Source: Burkholderiaceae bacterium (lineage in GTDB: Bacteria; Pseudomonadota; Gammaproteobacteria; Burkholderiales; Burkholderiaceae_E). Taken from it: a stretch of 64,000 bases of DNA. The position numbers and the translations under genes were made by a program. The notes below the pieces were generated by a model. That model was not told the DNA's origin. It was given only the letters and a program-made list of their open reading frames with translations, and did not search any database. The stretch covers positions 1-64,000 of the forward strand of contig JADJVQ010000014.1 in the NCBI GenBank assembly GCA_016710525.1, read 5' to 3'. Shown piece by piece: positions 51,453 to 59,600 of this stretch. Positions within the stretch are counted from its first letter, which is position 1; each line of letters opens with the position of its first letter.

Positions 51453-53102
51453 ATGCAAGGCCTGATGATGGACCAGCCGCTGCTGCTTTCGAGCTTCATC
51501 GAGCATGCGGCCGAGAACCACGGCGATGTCGAGGTCGTGGCGCGCGAAATCGAGGGCGACCTGCACCGTTATGGCTATCGCGATGCCCAGCGCCGCATGA
51601 AGCGGCTCGCCCGCGCGCTGATCCGGATGGGCGTGACGCCCGGCACGCCGGTGGCATCGATGGCCTGGAACACGCACCGGCACTTCGAGATGTTCTATGG
51701 CGTGACGGGCATGGGCGCGGTGCTGCACACGATCAATCCGCGCCTGTTCGCCGAGCAGCTGGTCTACATCATCAACCACGCCGAAGACCGGATGCTGTTC
51801 GTCGATGCGCTGACGCTGCCGATCGTCGAGGCTTTTGCCGAACGCATCCCCACGGTGACGCGCATCGTGGTGCTGGCGGCGCGCGAGCGTATGCCCGCCA
51901 CCCGCCTGCCCGGTGTGCTGTGCTACGAGGAGCTGCTGGCTGCCGAGGACGACCGCGACTGGGAATGGCCCGTGTTCGACGAACACAGCGCGTCCACCAT
52001 CTGCTTCACGTCGGGCACCACGGGCAACCCCAAGGGCGTGGTCTATTCCCATCGGGCCGCCTTCCTGCAGACGCTGCTGGCCGGATCCTTCGAGTTCTTT
52101 CCGGGCCATGCCGCCGGCCAGCTCGAAGTCATGATGCCGATGGCGCCGATGTTCCACGGCAACGCCTGGAACATGCCTTTCGTCGCGCCCTACACGGGCA
52201 GCAAGCTGGTGCTGCCCGGGCGCAACTACGAGCCCGACAAGCTGTATGAACTGTTCGATGGCGAGCGCGTCACCATCACCGCCGGCGTGCCCAGCTTCTG
52301 GCTGATCCTGCTCGACTGGATGCAGCGCAATGGCAAGAAGCTGCCCTACCTGCGCCAGACTCTGTCCAGCGGCACCGCGCCGCCGCGCAGCATGATCGAG
52401 ACGCTGGCGCGCGACTACGGCGTCGACTACACCCAGGCTTGGGGAATGACCGAGGCCCTGATGGGCAGTTCGGCCAGCCAGCAGCCGGGCACCGATCACG
52501 AATCGTTCGAGCAGCGCGTGAACCGCCGGCTGGCGTCGGGCCGGGCGGTGGCCGGCGTGAAGCTCAAGGTCGTCGACGAAGAGGGCCGTACGCTGCCGCG
52601 CGATGGCGAGAGTGTCGGCCATCTTCGGGTCAAGGGCCCGTGGATCGCCTCCGAATACCTGAAGATGGGCCCGGGCAGCGCCACCGACGCCGACGGCTGG
52701 CTGGTCACGGGCGACATGGCGGTGATCGACCCGCAGGGCCACCTGACCCTGACCGACCGCTCCAAGGACGTGATCAAGTCGGGCGGCGAGTGGATCAGCT
52801 CGGTGCAGCTCGAAAACGCGGCGATCGGGCATCCGGCCGTGCTGCAGGCCGCGGTGATCGCCATCGCCCATCCGAAGTGGCAGGAACGCCCGCTGCTGCT
52901 GGTGATGCGCAAGGCCGGCGCACAGGTGAGCGCCGCCGAACTGATGGAGCACCTGTCGGACAAGGTCGCGAAATGGTGGCTGCCGGACGCCATCGAGTTC
53001 GTCGACCAGCTGCCGATGACCGCCACCGGCAAGGTGCACAAGCTCACGCTGCGCCAGACCTACAAGGACTATCACGTGAAACCTGAAGGACAGACCCGAT
53101 GA
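51453..53102 (+). CDS. Fatty-acid-CoA ligase (AMP-forming)
   Basis: The 549-residue protein has CFTSGTTGNPKGVVYSHRA (ATP loop), APMFHGNAWNMPF, GWLVTGDMAVIDPQGHLTLTDRSKDVIKSGGEWIS in the hinge and ATGKVHKLTLR with the catalytic Lys. It is the medium/long-chain branch. Its stop overlaps the acyl-CoA dehydrogenase start (ATGA), so the two are coupled as the first two steps of fatty-acid or related acid oxidation. Confidence 0.93.
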   Translation: MQGLMMDQPLLLSSFIEHAAENHGDVEVVAREIEGDLHRYGYRDAQRRMKRLARALIRMGVTPGTPVASMAWNTHRHFEMFYGVTGMGAVLHTINPRLFAEQLVYIINHAEDRMLFVDALTLPIVEAFAERIPTVTRIVVLAARERMPATRLPGVLCYEELLAAEDDRDWEWPVFDEHSASTICFTSGTTGNPKGVVYSHRAAFLQTLLAGSFEFFPGHAAGQLEVMMPMAPMFHGNAWNMPFVAPYTGSKLVLPGRNYEPDKLYELFDGERVTITAGVPSFWLILLDWMQRNGKKLPYLRQTLSSGTAPPRSMIETLARDYGVDYTQAWGMTEALMGSSASQQPGTDHESFEQRVNRRLASGRAVAGVKLKVVDEEGRTLPRDGESVGHLRVKGPWIASEYLKMGPGSATDADGWLVTGDMAVIDPQGHLTLTDRSKDVIKSGGEWISSVQLENAAIGHPAVLQAAVIAIAHPKWQERPLLLVMRKAGAQVSAAELMEHLSDKVAKWWLPDAIEFVDQLPMTATGKVHKLTLRQTYKDYHVKPEGQTR

Positions 53103-54340
53103 GCGCGATTGCCGATGCCAACGCCTACCCGCCCGACATCGTCGCGCTGCGCGACGGACTGGACGGCTTCCTGAAGCAGGAAGTGATCGCCCGCCACGAG
53201 CGGCATGCGGCGCTGCTCGACGACGAGCGCCGGCTGTTCACCGACGACGGGCGCTATCACCCGGATGCGCTGGCCCTCATCCGCGAGGTGCGCATGGCGG
53301 CCTCGCGCGCCGGCTATTACGGGATGTGCGTGCCGACCTCGCTAGGCGGGGGCGGCCTGGGTGCGCTGGCGTGGTTCGGCGGCTGGGAGCGGATCTTTCA
53401 CCGCTGCGCCGACCACTACTGGCTGGGCCACTATGCGATCAGCCACTGGGCCTTCGGCCCCTCGGCAGTGCTGGAGCGGGTCTCGCCGCGGGCCCGCGAC
53501 GAGATGCTCGCCGGCATGATGGCGGGCAGCCACAGCATGTGCTTCGGCATGTCCGAGCCCGATGCCGGTTCCGACGCCATGATGATGAAGACGAAGGCCG
53601 TGCGCGAGGGCGACGGTTGGCGCATTTCGGGCAGCAAGATCTGGACGACCAACAGCCCGTATGCGGACTACTGCATCGTGTTCGCGGTGACCGACCCGGC
53701 GCGCGCCGCCCAGCGCAAGGGCGGCATCAGCGCTTTTCTGGTGCCCACCGATGCCCCGGGCTTCGTCGTCGAGCGGGTCATCAAGATGTGGGGCAGCGTG
53801 GGCGGCAACGAGGCCATCCTGCATTTCGATGGCATCCGGGTCGAGCCCTGGCAGCTGGTGGGCGAACTGGACCGTGGCTTCGCCATTGCCATGCTGGGCG
53901 TGAACCTGGGCCGGCTGTACAACTCGGCGCGCTCGGTGGGCACCGCGCGCTGGGCCATGGAGAAGGCCTTCGATTACGTGAAGGTCCGCCAGGCGTTCGG
54001 CCACCCCATCGCGGAATATCAGGGCGTGATGTTTCCGCTGGCCGAGTCGGCGATGCAGATGCACGGCGCGCACCTGATGTGCCTGAATGCCGCGCGCCTG
54101 GTCGATGGCGGCGCGCCGGCGCGCAAGGAGGTGGCGATGACCAAGGCCTTCGCCACCCAGATGGCCGCCCAGACGCTGGACCGTGTGATCCAGGCGCACG
54201 GCGCCATCGGCATGACCAACGAACTGGGCCTGACCGAGGCCTGGAAATCGCTGCGCAAGGTGAACATCGCCGATGGCACCAACGAGATCTTGCGCCGCAC
54301 CATCGTGGGCGAGATGCTGGGCGGCGATCTGGACTGGTAG
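53099..54340 (+). CDS. Acyl-CoA dehydrogenase
   Basis: The 413-residue FAD enzyme has the signature CFGMSEPDAGSDAMMMKTKAV, IWTTNSPYADYCIVF and the C-terminal AHGAIGMTNELGLTEAWKSL...DGTNEILRRTI. Reaction: acyl-CoA to 2,3-enoyl-CoA, electrons to ETF. Coupled to the CoA ligase gene by a 4-nt overlap. The exact chain-length preference and base Glu cannot be assigned by eye. Confidence 0.94.
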   Translation: MSAIADANAYPPDIVALRDGLDGFLKQEVIARHERHAALLDDERRLFTDDGRYHPDALALIREVRMAASRAGYYGMCVPTSLGGGGLGALAWFGGWERIFHRCADHYWLGHYAISHWAFGPSAVLERVSPRARDEMLAGMMAGSHSMCFGMSEPDAGSDAMMMKTKAVREGDGWRISGSKIWTTNSPYADYCIVFAVTDPARAAQRKGGISAFLVPTDAPGFVVERVIKMWGSVGGNEAILHFDGIRVEPWQLVGELDRGFAIAMLGVNLGRLYNSARSVGTARWAMEKAFDYVKVRQAFGHPIAEYQGVMFPLAESAMQMHGAHLMCLNAARLVDGGAPARKEVAMTKAFATQMAAQTLDRVIQAHGAIGMTNELGLTEAWKSLRKVNIADGTNEILRRTIVGEMLGGDLDW

Positions 54341-54463
54341 CGGGCGCACCGTCAGCCGGCCGCACGGACGCAGGCGAGCGGACGCGGGCGAGCGAACGCT
54401 TGCCGAGTCGGCTCGCCCGGGCGGATCATCGGTGTCCGCCGATCGCCTCCACAAAGGTTCGCC

Positions 54464-55240
54464 GTGCACGAGCTGCTGCAATTTCGTCACTCGCCGTACA
54501 ACGAAAAGGTGCGCTGGGTGCTCGACCTGAAACGAATCGAGCATCGTCGCCGCAGCCTGCTGCCCGGGCCTCACCTGCCGGTCGTCAGGCGCCTGACCGG
54601 GCGCTCGCAGACGCCGGTGCTGGTGCACGGAGGGGTCGCGACCGACGGCTCTGCGGAGATCGTGGCCTGGCTCGACGCGGGCAACGCCGTGCCCGCGCTG
54701 ATGCCCGCCGACCGGGTGCAGCGTGACGAGGTGCTGCGCATCCAGCGCTGGTTCGACGACGACCTCACGCCGCGAATCCGCCGGCCGATCCTGGCGGCGC
54801 TGCTGGCCAACCCGCGCTACTTCGCACGCGTATTCGGCGAGGCGCTGTCGCCGATCGCCCAGGCGGCCTACGCGCTGGTGGTGCCACTGGCGGGGCCGGT
54901 CATCCGCAAAGGCAACGGCATCACCGATGACGCCGCCGTGAACGACGGCCTGCTCGCAGCCCAGGAAGCGCTGAATTTCGTGGCCGAGCGCTCGATCGCC
55001 ACCGGCTACCTGGTCGCAGCCAGCTTGACGCTGGCGGACATCACCGCCGCCGCCACCCTGGCCACGCTGGTCCGGCCGGCCGATTCGCCGATGGCCTGCC
55101 CGCAACCCGTGGGGCCGGCTTTCCTGGAACTGATGGAACGGTTTCGGGCTCACCCGGGAGCCGCCTGGGTTCGTTCGATCTACGCGAAGCACCGGCTCGC
55201 GAAGCGCGATTTCGAGGGACCGAGCGGCGCGCAATACTGA
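54464..55240 (+). CDS. Glutathione S-transferase-like protein
   Basis: The 258-residue protein starts at GTG 54464 with AAAGG 7 nt before. The N-terminus LLQFRHSPYNEKVRWVLDLK is a GST thioredoxin-fold start, with TPVLVHGG and DGSAEIVAWLD (cis-Pro and Ser/Glu glutathione contacts). The C-terminal helical domain is longer than usual and includes a hydrophobic segment (ALSPIAQAAYALVVPLAGPV) that may be membrane-associated. Activity is uncertain. It follows the acyl-CoA dehydrogenase gene by 123 bp. Confidence 0.85.
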   Translation: MHELLQFRHSPYNEKVRWVLDLKRIEHRRRSLLPGPHLPVVRRLTGRSQTPVLVHGGVATDGSAEIVAWLDAGNAVPALMPADRVQRDEVLRIQRWFDDDLTPRIRRPILAALLANPRYFARVFGEALSPIAQAAYALVVPLAGPVIRKGNGITDDAAVNDGLLAAQEALNFVAERSIATGYLVAASLTLADITAAATLATLVRPADSPMACPQPVGPAFLELMERFRAHPGAAWVRSIYAKHRLAKRDFEGPSGAQY

Positions 55241-55319
55241 CCCCTGGGTGAAGCCGCTCTGCTGGGGGCTTTGCAGGGCGTCACCGGGCGGCGCGGCGTC
55301 GCGCGCAAGCGCAGCGAGC

Positions 55320-57617
55320 CTACGCGGGCGCCCGCACGCCGAGGTCGATGTGCCACCAGTCGGGCAGCAGGCCCAGCACCTGCGGCCGGGCAAAGCGGTC
55401 GTCGATGAGGTGGATGCTGCCGCGATCGGTCGGCGTGCGGATCACCCGGCCGGCGGCCTGCACCACCTTGCGGATGCCCGGGTACAGGTAGGTGTAGTCG
55501 TGGCCGCGGCCGAACGCCGCCTGCAGACGGTGGCACATGGCCTCATTGACCGGATTGACCTGGGGCAGGCCCAGCGTGGCGATGAAGGCGCCGATCAGCC
55601 GCTCGCCCGGCAGATCGACGCCCTCGGCGAACAGCCCGCCCAGCACCGCGAAGCCGATCCCGCTGCTCTCGGGGGTGAACCGTGCCAGGAAGCGTTCGCG
55701 CTCCGGGGCCGGCATCCGGCGCGACTGGGCCCACCACGGGATGCCAGGGTGGCTGCGCGCCAGCGCCGCCGCCACCTGGTCCAGATAGTCGAAGCTGCTG
55801 AAGAACGCGAGGTAGTTGCCGGGCCGGGCCGCGTACTGATCGGCGATCAGACGCGCGATCGGCGCCAGCGATGCGCCGCGGCGAGCAAAGCGGGTCGACA
55901 CGCTGCGCACCACCTGCACGGACAGCTGCTCTGCGCTGAAGGGCGCCTCGACATCGACCCACGCGGTGTCCGCGGGCAAGCCGAGCGTGTCGGTATAAAA
56001 GCCTGCGGGGGCGAGCGTGGCCGAAAAGAGCACCGTGCTGTGGGCGGCCGCAAAGCGCGGCGCGAGGAAAGGGCCCGGCACGACATTGCGCACGCACAGC
56101 ACGGTGTCGGCGGATTTGCGGCGTTCGTCGCCGGTCGGGCCGTCGGTGCTCAGGTCGATCAGGGAATGCTCGCCGAAAGCCTCGAGCAGGCGCGCGAAGT
56201 GCAGGGCGTCGAAATGCCAGCGCAGCAGTTCGTCATCGCCAGGCAGCGACTGGTCGGCCAGCCAGTCGCCGACGGCGGTGGTCAGCGCCTGCAGCGCGGT
56301 CACCAGCGTGCGCGGTGCGTCGGGCAGGACCCGGTAGGGTTGAGGCTGCTCGCGGGCAAGGCGGTTCCAGGCGCGATGCAGCCGATCCAGGGGCTTGCGC
56401 AGGGCGGCGGGCGCGCCGGTGCGCACCCGGCGCAGCGCTGCATGGTGCAGCGAGGCGCTGTACATCGAGCGCGCCCGCTCGACGAGGTTGTGGGCCTCGT
56501 CGACCAGCACCACCACCCGCCACTGGTTGGCCAGGGCCAGCGCGTGCAGCAGCCCGCCGCTGTCGTAGTAGTAGTTGTAGTCGCCCACGACGACATCGGA
56601 CCACCGCACCATTTCCTGGCCGAGGTAATAGGGGCAGACACCGTGGGCGAGCCCGATCTCGCGCAGGGCCTGGCGGTCCAGCTGGCCCTGCGCGGCGGCG
56701 GCCTCGCGGGCGGCAGGCAGGCGGTCGTAGAACCCGCGTGCCAGCGGACAGGAGTCGCCATGGCAGGCCTTGTCCGGGTGCTCGCAGGCCTTCTCGCGCG
56801 CCGCCAGCTCGATCACCCGCAGACCGACGCCCGAGCGGCCGGTGCCCAGCGTTTGCAGGGCCTGCATCGCCATGCTGGCGCCCGAGCCCTTGGCGGTCAG
56901 GAAGAAGATCTTGTCGATGCGTTCGCCGGGGCAGGCCTTGAGCACCGGAAAAAGCGTGCCCAGGGTCTTGCCGATACCGGTGGGGGCCTGCGCCATCAGG
57001 CAGCGACCCGCCCGCGCTGCCCGATACACCGCCTCGGCCAGCGCCCGCTGACCAGTCCGGAACCCGTCGCAGGGAAAGCGCAGTGCGGCCAGCGCCCCGT
57101 CGCGCTGCGCCCGGTGCGCCATTTCGCGGTCGGCCCAATCGAGAAAGCGCTCGCAGGCGGCCTCGAAGTGCGTGCGCAGGTCGTCCGCCGTGCAGTCCTG
57201 GAGCAGCACGGTTTCGTGCGTGGTGGCGATGTCGACATAGACCAGCGCGATCGTCAGCCGCGCCAGGCCCAGCCGGCGGCACAGCAGCCAGCCGTAGATG
57301 CGGGCCTGTGCCCAGTGAAGCCCCCGGTGATTGGCCGGCTGACGGCTCAGCTCGCCCTTGAAGGTCTTGAACTCTTCGAGGCGCTGGCTGTTCGGGTCGT
57401 AGCCGTCGGCACGGCCGCGCACCCGCAGGTGCCGGTGCTCGCCCGCCAGCGCAAGCTCCGCCTGGAAGCCCGGGCCGCGCCGCGCCGCGACCGCCTGGTG
57501 TCCCTCGATGCCCTGCTGCGCGCTGGGCGCCGGCGTGAAGCGCAGGTCCAGGTCGCCCTGCTTGGCAGTGAACTCGCACAGCGTACGGACCGCGACCGTG
57601 TAGGTTCCGGGCATCAT
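55320..57617 (-). CDS. Fused RecB-like nuclease and XPD/DinG-type iron-sulfur helicase
   Basis: The 765-residue protein starts at ATG 57617. The N-terminal 170 residues form a PD-(D/E)xK nuclease-like domain: Asp71 in GRADGYD, Glu82-x-Lys84 in EEFKTFK, and Gln104-x3-Tyr108 in HWAQARIYG, as in RecB/Cas4-type nucleases. The XPD-family helicase follows with Walker A PTGIGKT (212-218), four cluster cysteines (278, 285, 290, 328) and DEAH (373-376). It is divergent from slyX, and a LexA-like box lies 44 bp upstream. A role in SOS-linked DNA repair is inferred. Confidence 0.9.
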   Translation of the reverse strand: MMPGTYTVAVRTLCEFTAKQGDLDLRFTPAPSAQQGIEGHQAVAARRGPGFQAELALAGEHRHLRVRGRADGYDPNSQRLEEFKTFKGELSRQPANHRGLHWAQARIYGWLLCRRLGLARLTIALVYVDIATTHETVLLQDCTADDLRTHFEAACERFLDWADREMAHRAQRDGALAALRFPCDGFRTGQRALAEAVYRAARAGRCLMAQAPTGIGKTLGTLFPVLKACPGERIDKIFFLTAKGSGASMAMQALQTLGTGRSGVGLRVIELAAREKACEHPDKACHGDSCPLARGFYDRLPAAREAAAAQGQLDRQALREIGLAHGVCPYYLGQEMVRWSDVVVGDYNYYYDSGGLLHALALANQWRVVVLVDEAHNLVERARSMYSASLHHAALRRVRTGAPAALRKPLDRLHRAWNRLAREQPQPYRVLPDAPRTLVTALQALTTAVGDWLADQSLPGDDELLRWHFDALHFARLLEAFGEHSLIDLSTDGPTGDERRKSADTVLCVRNVVPGPFLAPRFAAAHSTVLFSATLAPAGFYTDTLGLPADTAWVDVEAPFSAEQLSVQVVRSVSTRFARRGASLAPIARLIADQYAARPGNYLAFFSSFDYLDQVAAALARSHPGIPWWAQSRRMPAPERERFLARFTPESSGIGFAVLGGLFAEGVDLPGERLIGAFIATLGLPQVNPVNEAMCHRLQAAFGRGHDYTYLYPGIRKVVQAAGRVIRTPTDRGSIHLIDDRFARPQVLGLLPDWWHIDLGVRAPA

Positions 57618-57660
57618 GGGGCGCGCGCAGGCGGTCGGGGATCTCGGGGGAGTGAGATAA

Positions 57661-57680
57661 TACTGAGCGAATATACAGTG
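57661..57680. promoter_or_regulatory. LexA-like SOS box
   Basis: TACTGAGCGAATATACAGTG matches the LexA palindrome TACTGT-N8-ACAGTA with one core mismatch (CTGA for CTGT). It is 44 bp before the helicase start and 20 bp before slyX. Confidence 0.6.
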
Positions 57681-57699
57681 AGACAAGTCCGGGAGCGGC

Positions 57700-57918
57700 A
57701 TGAGTCACCCGCAAGACATCGAGCAGCGCCTCACCGACCTCGAGGTCAAGGCCAGCTTTACCGAAGACCTGGTAGATCATCTCAACCAGACCATCGTGCG
57801 CCAGCAGGCCCAGATCGACCGGCTGACGCGCGAACTCGTTTCGCTGCGCGAGCAGATGGCGGCGGCCGATGCCGGCGGGCCGCGCAGCCTGCGAGACGAA
57901 CTTCCACCTCACTATTAA
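57700..57918 (+). CDS. slyX: SlyX-family protein
   Basis: The 72-residue protein is a short coiled coil (IEQRLTDLEVKASFTEDLVD, LNQTIVRQQAQIDRLTRELV) ending in the family-specific PPHY. GGGAG precedes the ATG. Function of the family is unclear. It is divergent from the nuclease-helicase. Confidence 0.9.
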   Translation: MSHPQDIEQRLTDLEVKASFTEDLVDHLNQTIVRQQAQIDRLTRELVSLREQMAAADAGGPRSLRDELPPHY

Positions 57919-57975
57919 GCCCGACGGCCTCCCAGGCCGGGGCGCGCGACCCGAGGCCCTGATGAACTGCTGGCA

Positions 57976-58599
57976 ATGACTCCGCAAGATCTGCCGTTCA
58001 GCCCCGCCGCCGAGCGCAACAAGGGGCCCATCCTGGCTGCGCTCCAGGCATGGCTCCCGCGCCATGCCAGCGTGCTCGAGATCGCCAGCGGCACCGGACA
58101 GCATGCCGCGCACTTCGCCGGCGCCCGCCCCGACTGGACCTGGCAGCCCACCGATCGGCTGTCCGCCGACCTGGCCGGCATTCGAGCGCGATGCGCTGAC
58201 CTGCCCAACGTGCGGCCGGCACTCGCCCTCGACCTGCTGGCCGGGCCCTGGCCGGCCGGCCTGGGGCCGTTCCAGGCGGTGTACTGTGCCAATCTGCTGC
58301 ACATCTCACCCTGGGAGACCACGCCGGCCCTGATGCGCGGGGCGGCCGGCCATCTCGTGCCAGACGGACTGCTCGTGCTGTACGGACCTTTTTTCATCGA
58401 GAACCTGCCCACCGCGCCTGGCAACGAGGCCTTCGATGCCGACCTGCGTTCGCGCGATCCCGCCTGGGGCCTGCGCTGGCTGGGCCAGGTGGCGCGCGAG
58501 GCGCGGCAGGCGGGTTTCGTCGCCCGTGCCAACCTCGAGATGCCGGCCAACAATCGGGTCCTGGTGTTCCAATGCTCCTCGGAACGACCGACCCCATGA
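57976..58599 (+). CDS. DUF938-family SAM-dependent methyltransferase
   Basis: The 207-residue protein begins PFSPAAERNKGPILAALQAWL and has the SAM-binding motif VLEIASGTGQHAAHFA. CANLLHISPWE and YGPFFIENLPTAPGNEAFDADLRSRDPAWGLR are hallmarks of DUF938. The methyl acceptor is unknown. It stands alone, 57 bp after slyX and 88 bp before the GGDEF gene. Confidence 0.9.
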   Translation: MTPQDLPFSPAAERNKGPILAALQAWLPRHASVLEIASGTGQHAAHFAGARPDWTWQPTDRLSADLAGIRARCADLPNVRPALALDLLAGPWPAGLGPFQAVYCANLLHISPWETTPALMRGAAGHLVPDGLLVLYGPFFIENLPTAPGNEAFDADLRSRDPAWGLRWLGQVAREARQAGFVARANLEMPANNRVLVFQCSSERPTP

Positions 58600-58687
58600 C
58601 ACCTTTGCGTTGCACCGTCGGCCCGGCCGCCCGGTTCGGGAGGCGCCCGCCAGACCCTGCCGTCGCCTCACCCAGGAGCCGATCGCC

Positions 58688-59564
58688 GTGGCGAAGCTGA
58701 CGACGGCCGTCCTGGCTGTCCTCGCGCTGCTGGTGCTTGGCGGGGTCGAAATCCTGAGCGGGGACGAAGTCCGCCTGCTGGCGCTGTATTTCATCCCGCT
58801 GCTGTTCGCGAGCTGGCGGCTGGGCCGGGTGGGCGCGGCGCTGGTGGTCGCGGTGGCCTGCGCCGTGTCGGTGGGTGTGCCGCTGGCCCAGGGCGTGCAG
58901 TATGCCCATCCGCTGACATGGCTCGTCAATGCCGGCACCGAAGGTGCGGCCTTCCTCGCGGTGGCGTTCCTGGTCGGCAAGATGCGCGAGCATGTCGAGC
59001 GCGAACGCCTGCTCGGACGCGTCGACTCCCTGACCGGGCTGGCCAACCGGCGCACGTTCGCCGAGCGGGCCGCCACCGAGCTGGACCGCAGCCGGCGCCA
59101 TGTCCGGCCGGTGTGCCTGGCCTTCATCGATCTGGACAACTTCAAGCGGGTCAACGACACCCACGGCCATCACCGCGGCGACGAGGTGCTCAAGGCCTGT
59201 GCACGGCTCATTGCCGGCAATGTGCGCTCCAGCGACATCGTCGCGCGGCTGGGCGGCGACGAGTTCGTCGTGCTGCTGCCCGAAACCGACGCCGACAGCG
59301 CCCAGGCGCTGCTCGAACGCATGCGCCACGCCATCGAGCGCTCGCCCGACATCATCTCGGTCGGCGTCACGCCCAGCATCGGGCTGGTGTTCGAGCATCC
59401 GATCACCTCCGACATCGAAGACTTTGCTGCGCAAGGCCGATGGCCTGATGTACGAGGCCAAGCGCGAGGGCAAGAACACCGTCAGATCGCGCGCCGACGT
59501 GACCCGCCGTGTGCAGGCCGCCGCAACGCCGCGCGCCGACGAATCGGTCGACGAAATCCTGTAG
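58688..59564 (+). CDS. Membrane-bound diguanylate cyclase (GGDEF), frameshifted near 3' end
   Basis: The GTG start at 58688 has CAGGAG 9 nt upstream. About four hydrophobic segments (residues 5-100) precede a GGDEF domain with DSLTGLANRR, FIDLDNFKRVNDTHGHHRGDEVL and an intact RLGGDEF. The inhibitory RxxD (RSSD) lies five residues upstream. The expected ending LLRKADGLMYEAKREGKNTVR is in another frame. Removing one T from TTT at 59423-59425 restores it, giving about 292 residues ending at 59564. As written, the frame continues to 59737 with unrelated sequence. Diguanylate cyclase activity likely needs the restored ending. Confidence 0.85.
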
Positions 59565-59600
59565 AGGCGCCCGCGGCCGCGTGCGCAGGCCGATTCCCGG

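Noticed and set aside
55320..57617. A CRISPR Cas4 or defence-system assignment for the nuclease domain
   Set aside because: There are no cas or other defence genes nearby; the fusion to a DinG/XPD helicase and the LexA-like box favour DNA repair.
55248..57962. A 904-codon plus-strand frame opposite the nuclease-helicase
   Set aside because: It has no recognisable domain and overlaps an intact helicase and slyX in another frame.
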